Positions 26,086-34,181 of a stretch of DNA of 36,815 bases are shown here, one piece after another (position 1 is the stretch's first letter; every line of letters starts with the position of its first letter). Source of the DNA: Alphaproteobacteria bacterium (GTDB lineage Bacteria > Pseudomonadota > Alphaproteobacteria > Micropepsales > Micropepsaceae); NCBI GenBank assembly GCA_021324545.1, contig JAJPIX010000054.1, positions 1-36,815 on the forward strand, written 5' to 3'. The position numbers and the translations under genes are program-made. The notes beneath the pieces were generated by a model. It ran no database searches. It was not told where the DNA came from and was given only the letters and a program-made list of their open reading frames with translations.

Positions 26086-27750
26086 ATGTCGTGGCGCAGC
26101 ACGGCCGCCTTGGCCGCCATCTTGTTACTCTCCACCGCAGGCGCCTGCGCGGCGCAGACCGCAACGCAAGACGCCGACCCGCACTGGCTTTCCGATCCGC
26201 GCACCGGTTGCGCGATTTTCGATTCCGATCCGCATCCCGGCGATCTTGCGGCGTGGTCGGGCGCCTGCGTGGGCGGGCGCGCAAGCGGCGCGGGCACTGT
26301 GGTCTATTCCAGCGGCGGCAAGGTGCTGCAAACGCTGTCGGGCACCTTTGGAGACGGCAAGGTTCTGGATGGCCCCGTCACCATCGAATGGGGCGATGGC
26401 TCGCGCTATTCCGGCGGGCTTTCGGGCGGGGAATTCTCGGGGCATGGCGTGTTCGTCACCGCAAAGGGCGATCGTCTTGACGGCGAATGGGCGCACAACC
26501 GGCTGAACGGCCAGGGCACCGTCCGCTGGGCCAATGGCGACAGCTACACGGGCGGCTGGGTGGACGGGAAGTCCGAAGGACATGGCGTGCAGATCTGGGC
26601 CGATGGCCGCAAATACGATGGCGAATGGCGCGCCGATCAGCCCAACGGTCACGGCATCCTCACGCGCAAGGATGGCAGCCGCTATGAAGGCCAGTTTGCC
26701 GAGGGCAGGCCTGTGGACGGCACAAGGATGGCGGCCGCGGCGGCTTCGCCGAAACCGGCGCAGCTGGTGGCCGCAACGGCAAAGCCGGCGCAGAATGCGC
26801 CGTCCGGCGACGCGGCGGACAATGGCCCCTGGCTCATGTTTGCGCCGTTCGAAGGCAAAAAGCTTTCGGCACTCGACGGGTCGTTCGTAGCGCTTCAGAT
26901 ATCGGACAATTCGCTGGCCCGCGAAATCGTGGCGCCCGGCGGCCACACACAGAAGGCCGTCTTCGCGCTGATGAACGGCTCAATGGGAACCGTCGCCGAC
27001 GGTTCTGCGCCGGACAAGCCGGTTGGCTTCTTCCGTCTCACGCCGCAGGGGATCGAGGCTGAATATGCCGACGGCCGCTCCGAACGGCTGATGGCCAATG
27101 CGGCGGGCGGCATTGCGGTCGCGTCCCGGGCGAAAGACGGCGGCAGCTTCTGCATGGCCTGGTATCCGGAAGGCCATGTTTACAGCGCAGCGGAGAAAAA
27201 GGCGGCGCTTGCCGAATATGCCGGCAGGCTCGGCCTCGCACAGGGCTCAAGGGGCGCTGCCGCAGTTTCGGCCTGTACGCCCGCGCGTTCGCCGCAGCCG
27301 CAAGCCGCAAGCACACCTCTGCCCAAGCCGCGTCAGCAGGCATCGCTTGGTGCAGATGCGTCGCAGCCGGTCGTCGTGCGCGCCTCGCTGGTGCATGCGA
27401 TCGACGGCGCCAACCGCCAGGCATCGCAGGCGAGCGCATCGGATTGTCTGCATGTGGAAAGCGATGGCACGCACTGGGGTTTCCGCAACGCCTGCGGCAA
27501 GACCATCCAGTTCGCCTATTGCATCTGGAACGGAACCGACCCGCTCACGGCCTGCGACAAGGGTGTCGCGCCGGGAAGCGTTCCGGCGGGCGGCTTTGCG
27601 GCGCTGTTCGCGGACAAAAGCCTCAGCGAAGCCGGCGGCGAACACGATTTCCGGTGGATCGCCTGCGAAGGCGGCGCGGGCGAAGTGATCGCGCATCTGG
27701 ATAACGCCAATCCGCCAAGCGGCCGTTGCGAACGCTCGAACGATTCGTGA
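26086..27750 (+). CDS. Secreted MORN-repeat protein with a Cys-containing C-terminal domain
   Basis: A 554-residue exported protein. A signal peptide (1-22, cleavage after ACA) is followed by a Cys-containing N-terminal segment (AWSGACVGGRASGAGTVVY), then four or five MORN repeats at about 108-212 of the form Y-x-G-x-W...G-x-G. An Ala/Pro-rich linker (213-240) leads to a domain at about 245-390 with no match I know, a second Pro/Gln-rich linker, and a C-terminal domain (about 455-552) with HVESDGTHWGFRNACGK, FAYCIW and FRWIACEG. Such C-terminal domains recur in exported proteobacterial proteins. Function unknown; MORN repeats suggest lipid or envelope binding. GGGGG before the ATG is the only ribosome-site candidate. 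It follows the tRNA by 171 bases, in which I see nothing. Confidence 0.85.
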   Translation: MSWRSTAALAAILLLSTAGACAAQTATQDADPHWLSDPRTGCAIFDSDPHPGDLAAWSGACVGGRASGAGTVVYSSGGKVLQTLSGTFGDGKVLDGPVTIEWGDGSRYSGGLSGGEFSGHGVFVTAKGDRLDGEWAHNRLNGQGTVRWANGDSYTGGWVDGKSEGHGVQIWADGRKYDGEWRADQPNGHGILTRKDGSRYEGQFAEGRPVDGTRMAAAAASPKPAQLVAATAKPAQNAPSGDAADNGPWLMFAPFEGKKLSALDGSFVALQISDNSLAREIVAPGGHTQKAVFALMNGSMGTVADGSAPDKPVGFFRLTPQGIEAEYADGRSERLMANAAGGIAVASRAKDGGSFCMAWYPEGHVYSAAEKKAALAEYAGRLGLAQGSRGAAAVSACTPARSPQPQAASTPLPKPRQQASLGADASQPVVVRASLVHAIDGANRQASQASASDCLHVESDGTHWGFRNACGKTIQFAYCIWNGTDPLTACDKGVAPGSVPAGGFAALFADKSLSEAGGEHDFRWIACEGGAGEVIAHLDNANPPSGRCERSNDS

Positions 27751-27809
27751 GTCCGTTCACCGCCGGATTGTCCTTACGGATGAGGGATGAGGTTGGAGAC
27801 GATAACGAC

Positions 27810-28607
27810 TCAGAGGTCGTTTTCGCGCGCGCGGTTGCGCCTGATCTCGTTGAACGAAGCGATCGCGATGGGAAGGCTCACGAGATAGAGAAGAAGCGCA
27901 ACGGTAAGCGTTGACCACGGCCACACGATGGCGGCTCCGATCATCACGCCGGCCAGCGCAACCAGCGGCGCGCGCAGCCAGCGGGGAATTCTGAGGTTCT
28001 TGAGCGAGGGTGTGGGCAGCCGGCTCACCATCAGGCACGACATCAGCGCGATCATGGCCGCGCTCAGAAGCGGGTCGCTGAACAGCTTGTCGCTGAACTG
28101 GAAGCCCAACAGCATCGGCAGAAGGATCAGGCAGGCCGCCGCCGGCGTCGGCACGCCGGTGAAATAAGGTTCGGCCGGCTCGTCCGGATCATGCGCTTCG
28201 CTTTCCACATTGAAGCGGGCAAGCCGGATGGCGCAGCAGATGCAGAACACGAGCACGGCGGCCCAGCCGGCGCCTTTGGCCTGATAAAGCGTCCAGGTGT
28301 AAACGATCACGCTGGGCGCGATGCCGAAGCTTACAAGATCGGCGAGTGAATCGAGCTGCGCGCCGAATTTGCTGTCCACGCCGAACAGCCGCGCAATGCG
28401 CCCGTCCAGAAGATCGAAAACGGCGGCAAGTACGACGGCGGCAACCGCGGCGTGCCAGTTGCCGAGCATGGCGAAACGGATGGCGGTGGCGCCGCAGCAC
28501 AGTCCAAGCAGTGTCAGGCCGCTCGGGATGAACCGCCCAAGCGGAAAGTCTTCCCGCAATTCCTGCTTCAGCGCCTGTGCGCGCTGGCCCAGCCTTATCT
28601 TACCCAT
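27810..28607 (-). CDS. pssA: CDP-diacylglycerol-serine O-phosphatidyltransferase
   Basis: A 265-residue integral membrane CDP-alcohol phosphotransferase that makes phosphatidylserine from CDP-diacylglycerol and L-serine. The motif DG-x2-AR-x8-G-x3-D-x3-D is complete: Asp68, Gly69, Ala72, Arg73, Gly82, Asp86 and Asp90 (DGRIARLFGVDSKFGAQLDS region). About seven to eight hydrophobic helices follow, with PYFTGVPTPAAA as the typical later segment. I chose the ATG at 28607 because AGGA is eight bases before it; an in-frame ATG nine bases upstream is also possible. It follows psd by 17 bases, the usual psd-pssA order, at the end of the metal-uptake run. Confidence 0.95.
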   Translation of the reverse strand: MGKIRLGQRAQALKQELREDFPLGRFIPSGLTLLGLCCGATAIRFAMLGNWHAAVAAVVLAAVFDLLDGRIARLFGVDSKFGAQLDSLADLVSFGIAPSVIVYTWTLYQAKGAGWAAVLVFCICCAIRLARFNVESEAHDPDEPAEPYFTGVPTPAAACLILLPMLLGFQFSDKLFSDPLLSAAMIALMSCLMVSRLPTPSLKNLRIPRWLRAPLVALAGVMIGAAIVWPWSTLTVALLLYLVSLPIAIASFNEIRRNRARENDL

Positions 28608-28624
28608 TCCCGCCATCCTAGCAG

Positions 28625-29389
28625 CTAAACCGGGAAGTCCGCCAGAACGGTCTCGCCGGCCTTCACCTGCTGGCCTTCGCGCGCCAGAACGCGTGCGCCT
28701 TCCGGCAAATAGACGTCGAGCCGGCTCCCGAACCGTATGATGCCAAAACGTTCGCCCCGGCATACTGCCTCGCCTTCCTTAAGATAACATTTGATGCGCC
28801 GCGCGATCAGCCCGGCAATCTGGACCACGGCCAGATCCCTGTCCGCGCCGTCGCGCGGCAACCGGAGCCGGATGGCCATCCGTTCATTGGCTTCGCTCGC
28901 CTTGTCGAACGAGGCATTGATGAACTTGCCCGGCCGGTAGGCCAGCTTTTCCACCGTCCCGTTACACGGAATCCGGTTCACATGCACGTCAAAGACGTTC
29001 ATGAAAATGCTTAACCGCACCCTTTGGCGCTCACCAAGCCCAAGTTCCGCGGGCGGCGCGGCGCGGACCACCGGCAGAAGCCGGCCGTCGGCGGGGCTCA
29101 GGATGGAATTGGCGCCATCCGGGGGCCGGCGCTCCGGGTCGCGGAAGAACGCCATCGTCCATAGAGTCACCGGCAGAAGAAGAAGTCCCCACCAGCCGGC
29201 AAACGCAAACAGAATCGCATTTGCCAGCACGGCGATGCCGATGAACGGCCAGCCTTCGCGATGGATGGGAAGCTTCAACGGTTTCACATTCCTGGAATCG
29301 CACGCGTCCCATGGGCGGACGCCGGGCGGCGTGTCGCCATAAACGGTTTGACGGCGGGCGGCAACGGAATTCGCCGCCGGACGGCTCAT
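28625..29389 (-). CDS. psd: Phosphatidylserine decarboxylase proenzyme (short form)
   Basis: A 254-residue short-form Psd, which decarboxylates phosphatidylserine to phosphatidylethanolamine at the inner membrane after self-cleaving to make its pyruvoyl group. Visible are a membrane segment (about 49-85), SPADGRL (Asp101), FMNVFDVHVNRIP (His136) and the cleavage site Gly221-Ser222 in RFGSRLDVYLP. The ATG at 29389 shares its A with the permease stop (TGATG), which suggests coupled translation; it gives about 20-35 residues more than the family norm. The GTG at 29287 (MKPLKLPIHREGWPF), with AGGA only two bases before it, is the alternative. The pair with pssA supplies PE to PmtA. Confidence 0.93.
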   Translation of the reverse strand: MSRPAANSVAARRQTVYGDTPPGVRPWDACDSRNVKPLKLPIHREGWPFIGIAVLANAILFAFAGWWGLLLLPVTLWTMAFFRDPERRPPDGANSILSPADGRLLPVVRAAPPAELGLGERQRVRLSIFMNVFDVHVNRIPCNGTVEKLAYRPGKFINASFDKASEANERMAIRLRLPRDGADRDLAVVQIAGLIARRIKCYLKEGEAVCRGERFGIIRFGSRLDVYLPEGARVLAREGQQVKAGETVLADFPV

Positions 29390-30165
29390 CAGGCGCGAAC
29401 CGGCTGGCTGACGGGCCGGGGAGACACCGCGAATGCGACCGCCATCACCAGGAGAAGAGCCACCACAATCACCGCACCTGTGGGCAGGTCGAACATGGCC
29501 GATGCCAGAAGTCCCAGCACATATCCGACAAGACCCACGGCGTATCCCGCGGCAAGCTGCGCCGGTCCGGCAAAGCGGCGCGCGGCCAGCGCGGGCACGA
29601 TGAGGCTCGAAAAGACGAGATAGATGCCGACAAGCTGCACCGATTGCGTCACCACCAGCGCGAAGATCACGTAAAAACCGATTTGCCCCAGGCGTTCGCG
29701 CAAGCCGAACCAGATTGCCAGCAGCACGGCATAAAGGATGGCAACCGGAATCAGCGCGCTTGGCGTCACCCAGAGAATCTGTCCCACCAGCAGGTCCTTC
29801 AGATGCTCGCCGCCATGGGGATTGTTTGCGAGGATCAAAACTTCCACGCAGGCGGCGACCACGAAGAGAACGCCGATCAGTGCTTCCTGCACGTCGGGCC
29901 ATTTTTTCTCCGTCCACGTCAAGATCAGCGCGCCGGCCAGAGCCGCGACGATAGCGGCCGCCTGCACGCGCCAGCCTTCCGGCGCAAAGCCCAGTGCATC
30001 GGCTGCGGTGACGCCCAGCCCCGCCACTTGCGCGATCGCAAGATCGATAAAGACGATTCCCCGTTTCAGAACCTGCTGGCCCAGCGGCACATGGGTTGCC
30101 AGCACCAGAAGGCCGGCAAGAAAGGCGGGAACGAGAATCCCGATTTCGATGGTGTTGATGGTCAT
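29389..30165 (-). CDS. znuB: Metal (zinc/manganese-type) ABC transporter permease
   Basis: A 258-residue ABC-3 family permease with about eight membrane helices, including LGQQVLKRGIVFIDLAIAQ (the coupling region facing the ATPase) and LVVTQSVQLVGIYLVFSSLI. The family imports Zn, Mn or Fe with a TroA-type binding protein, which is the next gene upstream. Its start overlaps the binding-protein stop (ATGA) and its stop overlaps psd (TGATG). No ABC ATPase gene lies in this operon or anywhere in the window, so the energising subunit must be encoded elsewhere. The metal is inferred from the family, not proved. Confidence 0.88.
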   Translation of the reverse strand: MTINTIEIGILVPAFLAGLLVLATHVPLGQQVLKRGIVFIDLAIAQVAGLGVTAADALGFAPEGWRVQAAAIVAALAGALILTWTEKKWPDVQEALIGVLFVVAACVEVLILANNPHGGEHLKDLLVGQILWVTPSALIPVAILYAVLLAIWFGLRERLGQIGFYVIFALVVTQSVQLVGIYLVFSSLIVPALAARRFAGPAQLAAGYAVGLVGYVLGLLASAMFDLPTGAVIVVALLLVMAVAFAVSPRPVSQPVRA

Positions 30166-31067
30166 TTTTTCAATCCCGCGAGAAGACGGTTGATGGTGTC
30201 GTCATAGAGGCTGAACAGGTCCCTGGCCTGATCGGTCCCGCCAACGGTGAACGGCAGGACAACGGCCGGAATATTGGCGTGCTCGGAAATGAAGTCCGTC
30301 GGCCGGTCATCTTCGTAAGCCGCGCGGATCGCAAGTTTGGCGGGCTGCGCCTGAAGCTTCTGCAGCACCTGCACCAGATCGCCGGTCGATGGCGGCACGC
30401 CCGGCTTCGGTTCGAGCGGCGTTACTTCCTTCAACCCCAGCCAAACTTCCATATAGATCCAGGCGTGGTGCTGCACCACGATGGGCACGCCGCGAAGGGG
30501 CGCAGCCTCGGCCGTCCACCTGGCGATGGCGGCCGTCATGCGCTTTTCGAAATCGGCTTCGCGGTTCTGGTAATAGGCCGCATTCGCCGGATCCAGCTGG
30601 GCGAAACGCTGCGCCAGCGCCTTAGCGACCGGAATCGTCATGCGCGGGTCCGTCTGGATGTGCGGATTGCCCGCCGCATGAATGTCGCCCTGCGCGCGGT
30701 CGAGCGATGTCGGCTGCTCGAGAAGATGGACAAAGCGCGTCGTCTCGAAATTGCCGGGCTGTCCGGGCTGGATATTGGCGTTGTCGGCTTGCTGGATGAT
30801 CATCGGCAGCCAGCCGATTTCCAGCTCGGCGCCGTCACAAACGGTGATGTCGGCGGCGCGCGCCCTGGCGATCAGGCTTGGCCGCGCCTGAATCTGGTGC
30901 GGGTCCTGCGCGCCGGTGGTGGCGTTGTAGACCGACACCTTGTCGCCGCCGATTTCCGATGAAAGCGCTCCCCATTCCGGCTCGCAGGCAAAGACGCTGA
31001 GATTGGCATAGGCGGGCGAGGCGGCGGCAAGGCCGAGCAACGCAGCGCCGATCAGAATGTTTTTCAT
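30162..31067 (-). CDS. znuA: Metal ABC transporter substrate-binding protein (TroA/ZnuA family)
   Basis: A 301-residue periplasmic metal-binding protein. The signal peptide (1-21, cleavage after AYA) precedes FACEPEWGALSSEIGGDKV. Candidate metal ligands are His57 (DPHQIQARPS), His136 (NPHIQTDP), His200/His201 (QHHAWIY) and an acid in AYEDDRPTDF. Cys28 and Cys77 could form a disulfide. The CEPEW group is one I know from zinc or copper-associated operons, and there is no His-rich loop of classic ZnuA. GGAG precedes the ATG at 31067. It follows the outer-membrane protein by ten bases and overlaps the permease. Confidence 0.9.
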   Translation of the reverse strand: MKNILIGAALLGLAAASPAYANLSVFACEPEWGALSSEIGGDKVSVYNATTGAQDPHQIQARPSLIARARAADITVCDGAELEIGWLPMIIQQADNANIQPGQPGNFETTRFVHLLEQPTSLDRAQGDIHAAGNPHIQTDPRMTIPVAKALAQRFAQLDPANAAYYQNREADFEKRMTAAIARWTAEAAPLRGVPIVVQHHAWIYMEVWLGLKEVTPLEPKPGVPPSTGDLVQVLQKLQAQPAKLAIRAAYEDDRPTDFISEHANIPAVVLPFTVGGTDQARDLFSLYDDTINRLLAGLKK

Positions 31068-31077
31068 GTTCGTCTCC

Positions 31078-32517
31078 TCAATAGCGATGGGCGCCGTGCG
31101 GCCCATAGATCACGGTGTATTGCAGAAGCACTTCGTCGTTTGGCTTCAGGCCTGCATCGTCGTGCGTGTATTGCAGGCGCAGGCGGCCGAATTCGCTTGT
31201 GTCGTATTCGACAAGCGCGGTTTCGGCGCGCGGCGTATGGCCGAAGCTGTCGAGCGCCGAACCGTTGAGCGCCGCCGGAATGGCGCCGGTGGACATTTGC
31301 GCGTAGCGCACGCCCAAGCTCCATTGCGGCATGAACTGATAGACGCCCTGCGCGTACCAGCCGTAGCGATCGGTGGAAATCGGAACATCGTCGAACAAGC
31401 CGTGCTCGTGCCCGTAGAAAAACTCCCCGCTGGCCACGAAATTGCGCACGGTCGGATTGCCGCCCGGCGCCCATTTGTACACGAAGGTCGCTATCCCCAG
31501 ATCGTCCTTGCCGCTGAAGCGGTCGGTGCCGCCGTTGAAGCCGTAAATGTCGTCGGTCTGGCGGTTGACGGCGGTTGAATGCAGATAGGACAGCGCCGCA
31601 AGCCAGGAACTGCTCTCGTTGATGTCGTCGCCCGCATGCACGAAGAGCGTCTGCGTGCCCTGGCCGGCGTTGGCTGCGCCCGCGGCCGGGTAGGAGTCGC
31701 CGCGGAACCATTCGCCGCCGAATTCAAGGAAAACATCGGTCGGCGCCAGCCAGCGCAGCTGGATGCCGTCGTCGCCATATTGCGTGTTGAGGAACACGCG
31801 ATAGGGCAAAGGCGCATCCGAAAACGACCAGTCATGTGCATGCCGTTCGTTCAGATAGCCGATGCCGGAAAGGAATCGTCCCGCCTTGGCGGTGAAGCCC
31901 CAGGGCAGGCTGATGGAGCGCACATACGCCTCTTCCACCGTCGGATGGTTCTCGCGGTCGAACGAGAAATCGAGAAACCCCGCCATCTCCGGATCGATAT
32001 TGGCGGTCAGGGAGACTTCGGATTCGCCGATCGAAAACCCTTTCGGCGGGCCGCCGGCTTCATCGCCCAGCGCAAAGCCTGCGATGCTTGCCGTCTTGGT
32101 GCTTTTCGTGGCGGCCGTATAGAAGCCGTTCAGCACGGCCGCGATGCCGGGGTTGAATGAATTGATGGAAGAAGGCGGCGTGGGCGGAGCCGCAGGCTCG
32201 GGCGCCTGCTGTTGCGCCGTTTCCGCAGCCTGCACCATTTGCTGCGCCGTCACCTGCGCGTGGTCCGCTGTCTTGCCGGCAGCGGCGGCCGCCGATCTGG
32301 CCGCGCGCGCTTCGGCTTCCGCTTTTTTCAGACGCGCTTCCAGCGCCGCGATTCGCGCATTGTATTCGCGCTGCATCTGCGCGATCTCGCCCCTGATGGC
32401 CGCAAGGTCGCTTGCCTGATCGGCGAAGGACGGCGTTGCCGATGCGAAGGTCAACAAGGCTGCGGCCGGCAGAGCCGCCACGCGCAACAATCTCCTGTTC
32501 TTGAACGGTATTCCCAT
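31078..32517 (-). CDS. Outer-membrane beta-barrel protein with N-terminal coiled coil, metal-uptake associated
   Basis: A 479-residue exported protein. The signal peptide ends near residue 32 (SFA), then a coiled coil rich in Ala, Glu and Arg fills about 35-110, then a Pro linker, then a beta-barrel from about residue 120 to the aromatic C terminus HRY. Barrel segments such as LKAGRFLSGIGYLNE in pattern (here AKAGRFLSGIGYLNERHAHDW) and YGDDGIQLRWLAPTDVFLE are those of a family found next to zinc/manganese ABC transporters and sometimes named TonB-dependent receptor, although no plug or TonB box is visible. The coiled coil may trimerize it or anchor it to the wall. GGGGAG lies before the ATG. 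Confidence 0.82.
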   Translation of the reverse strand: MGIPFKNRRLLRVAALPAAALLTFASATPSFADQASDLAAIRGEIAQMQREYNARIAALEARLKKAEAEARAARSAAAAAGKTADHAQVTAQQMVQAAETAQQQAPEPAAPPTPPSSINSFNPGIAAVLNGFYTAATKSTKTASIAGFALGDEAGGPPKGFSIGESEVSLTANIDPEMAGFLDFSFDRENHPTVEEAYVRSISLPWGFTAKAGRFLSGIGYLNERHAHDWSFSDAPLPYRVFLNTQYGDDGIQLRWLAPTDVFLEFGGEWFRGDSYPAAGAANAGQGTQTLFVHAGDDINESSSWLAALSYLHSTAVNRQTDDIYGFNGGTDRFSGKDDLGIATFVYKWAPGGNPTVRNFVASGEFFYGHEHGLFDDVPISTDRYGWYAQGVYQFMPQWSLGVRYAQMSTGAIPAALNGSALDSFGHTPRAETALVEYDTSEFGRLRLQYTHDDAGLKPNDEVLLQYTVIYGPHGAHRY

Positions 32518-32621
32518 ATTCCAGCTCCCCGCAGATTCGGTCGGGCCACGCGCCCGCGCGAATTCGCTCGCTTCAAGCCTTCGGGCGCGAGCTCACGCCT
32601 TCAGGATCGGATTTTCGGAAA

Positions 32622-33029
32622 TCAGAGCCGGGGTGGCGCGCGGCCTTGCCAGCCGTGCGACGGGGCTGAGCGAAACGCCGGCGCTGTCAAAAGAAGGGTT
32701 GCGGCGTAAATGTCCTGCGCCGGAAGCGTCAGCGCGGCGGCCGCCGGCATGACGAAATGGCCGGTGGCCGCGATTTCCTGGCAGATCGGACAGTTCGCCG
32801 GATCGTCGCTGGAAGGGTATTTGTCCGGCGTGGAGTGGGAATTGGCCTTTTGCGCTTTCGCTGAATCGGTCTGGGCAAGCGCGGCTGAAGAGAATGGCCC
32901 CGCCGCGAAATGGATATGCGTCTGGGTGATGAAGCTTTGCTGGGCAAATGCAATCAGCGCGAGCCAGGCGACGATTATGCGCCAGCCGCCAGGGTATTTC
33001 CCAACATGGCTCCGTGAGACCGCTTTCAT
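32622..33029 (-). CDS. DUF2946 family protein
   Basis: A 135-residue small exported or membrane protein. A hydrophobic segment (about 16-35, IIVAWLALIAFAQQSFI) is followed by TQTHIHF and later NCPICQE, the His and CxxCQ elements typical of DUF2946, a family found near metal and copper transport genes. A second hydrophobic segment lies near ATLLLTAPA. The ATG at 33029 is supported only by the family length; a TTG 14 residues upstream is also in frame. It is first in the run with the outer-membrane barrel, separated from it by 104 bases. A metal-binding role is inference from the motif and context. Confidence 0.8.
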   Translation of the reverse strand: MKAVSRSHVGKYPGGWRIIVAWLALIAFAQQSFITQTHIHFAAGPFSSAALAQTDSAKAQKANSHSTPDKYPSSDDPANCPICQEIAATGHFVMPAAAALTLPAQDIYAATLLLTAPAFRSAPSHGWQGRAPPRL

Positions 33030-33127
33030 GCCACGCGCGCGATGTTCTGCTGGGTCCACTCTAACGAACAAGGCCCCGGCTCGTCATCCCCCGTTGACCG
33101 GCGTTGCCGTCCCGTCAGGCAGCTCCC

Positions 33128-33142
33128 GCAAATGTGATTTGC
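33128..33142. promoter_or_regulatory. Palindrome in the divergent DUF2946/oxygenase gap
   Basis: GCAAATGTGATTTGC is a perfect 6-3-6 palindrome in the 182-base gap between two divergent genes, 99 bases from the DUF2946 start and 70 from the oxygenase start. It does not fit the Zur or Fur boxes I know, so the binding protein is unknown. No clear -35/-10 pair was found next to it. Confidence 0.45.
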
Positions 33143-33211
33143 CCGCACAGCGTCGGTTCCAACTACCTGCCCGCGGACTCGCGGTGCTAAGCTCCGAACG
33201 GGCAGGAAACG

Positions 33212-34177
33212 ATGATGCGGGACAAGACCGGCGGCGCATCCGACGCTGAGGCAATAACGGCGGAAGCCAAACGGCTTCTGGGCAGCCGCGTACCCGCCGA
33301 TCTCAGACGGGCAGGCGAGCTGCTGGCCGCGGCCGATGAAAAGGGCAGCGGCGAGGCGGCCGCGCTGATCGCCTATCTGATCGGCGCCGAAGCGGCCGAT
33401 GCTGCAATCTGGCCGCATGCGCTGGGCTACCTCAAGCACGCCGCGGAACTGAATTTCGAGGCCGCGCAACAGCAGCTTTCGGCGCTCGCGGGCCGCAACG
33501 CCGCCGCTTTTCGCGATGACGCGTCCGATCGCTGGCAGAGTTTGCGCGCGAGCGTGGATATTGCAGGCTGGCTCAAGCCGCCGCCGCTCAGCGTTCTGTC
33601 CGGGACGCCGCACATTGCAACAGTCCAGGATTTTCTGCCGCCGGAAATCTGCGACTGGATCGCCGCGCGCGCGCGTCCGCGGCTTGGGCCCGCGCGCGTT
33701 TTTTATCGCGCCACGGGCCAGGCCGCGGTCGATCCGGCGCGCACCAACAGCGCCGCCGAGTTCGACATTCTTTCCACCGATCTTGTGTTTCAGCTGGTGC
33801 GCGCGCGCATCGCGGCGGCTTCGGGCTTTGCCCCCCGCGCGCTGGAAGACACCAACGTGCTGCACTACGAGGTGGGTCAGCAGTTCAACCGGCATTTCGA
33901 TTTCCTCGATCCGGCGGTACCAGGCTACGCCGAAGAAATCGCCCGGGGCGGCCAGCGTGTCGCCACGTTCCTTATATATCTCAACGACGATTTCGACGGC
34001 GCGGAGACCGAATTTCCGCTGCTCGGCATCCGGCATCGCGGAAAGAAGGGCGATGCGCTCTTCTTCCGCAATGTCGAGCCTTCGGGCGCGCTCGACCGCA
34101 AGACCTTGCATGCGGGGCTGGCGCCCAAAGCCGGCGAGAAATGGCTGCTCTCGCAATGGATTCGCGGCAAGGGCTGA
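33212..34177 (+). CDS. 2-oxoglutarate/Fe(II) oxygenase, prolyl 4-hydroxylase type, with N-terminal repeat domain
   Basis: A 321-residue cytoplasmic protein. The first 100 or so residues are helical with Sel1/TPR-like pattern (AAALIAYLIGAEAAD, ALGYLKHAAELNFEAAQQQL). The C-terminal double-stranded beta-helix carries the iron triad His228 and Asp230 (FNRHFDFLDP) and His300 (KTLHAGLAP), with Lys310 as the 2-oxoglutarate partner. The RVATFLIYLNDDFDGAETEF segment is a P4Hc hallmark. It hydroxylates an unknown protein or peptide. AGGA five bases before ATGATG supports the start, either codon. It converges on the MBL gene with four bases between and shares a divergent promoter region with the metal-uptake run. 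Confidence 0.88.
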   Translation: MMRDKTGGASDAEAITAEAKRLLGSRVPADLRRAGELLAAADEKGSGEAAALIAYLIGAEAADAAIWPHALGYLKHAAELNFEAAQQQLSALAGRNAAAFRDDASDRWQSLRASVDIAGWLKPPPLSVLSGTPHIATVQDFLPPEICDWIAARARPRLGPARVFYRATGQAAVDPARTNSAAEFDILSTDLVFQLVRARIAAASGFAPRALEDTNVLHYEVGQQFNRHFDFLDPAVPGYAEEIARGGQRVATFLIYLNDDFDGAETEFPLLGIRHRGKKGDALFFRNVEPSGALDRKTLHAGLAPKAGEKWLLSQWIRGKG

Positions 34178-34181
34178 CGCG

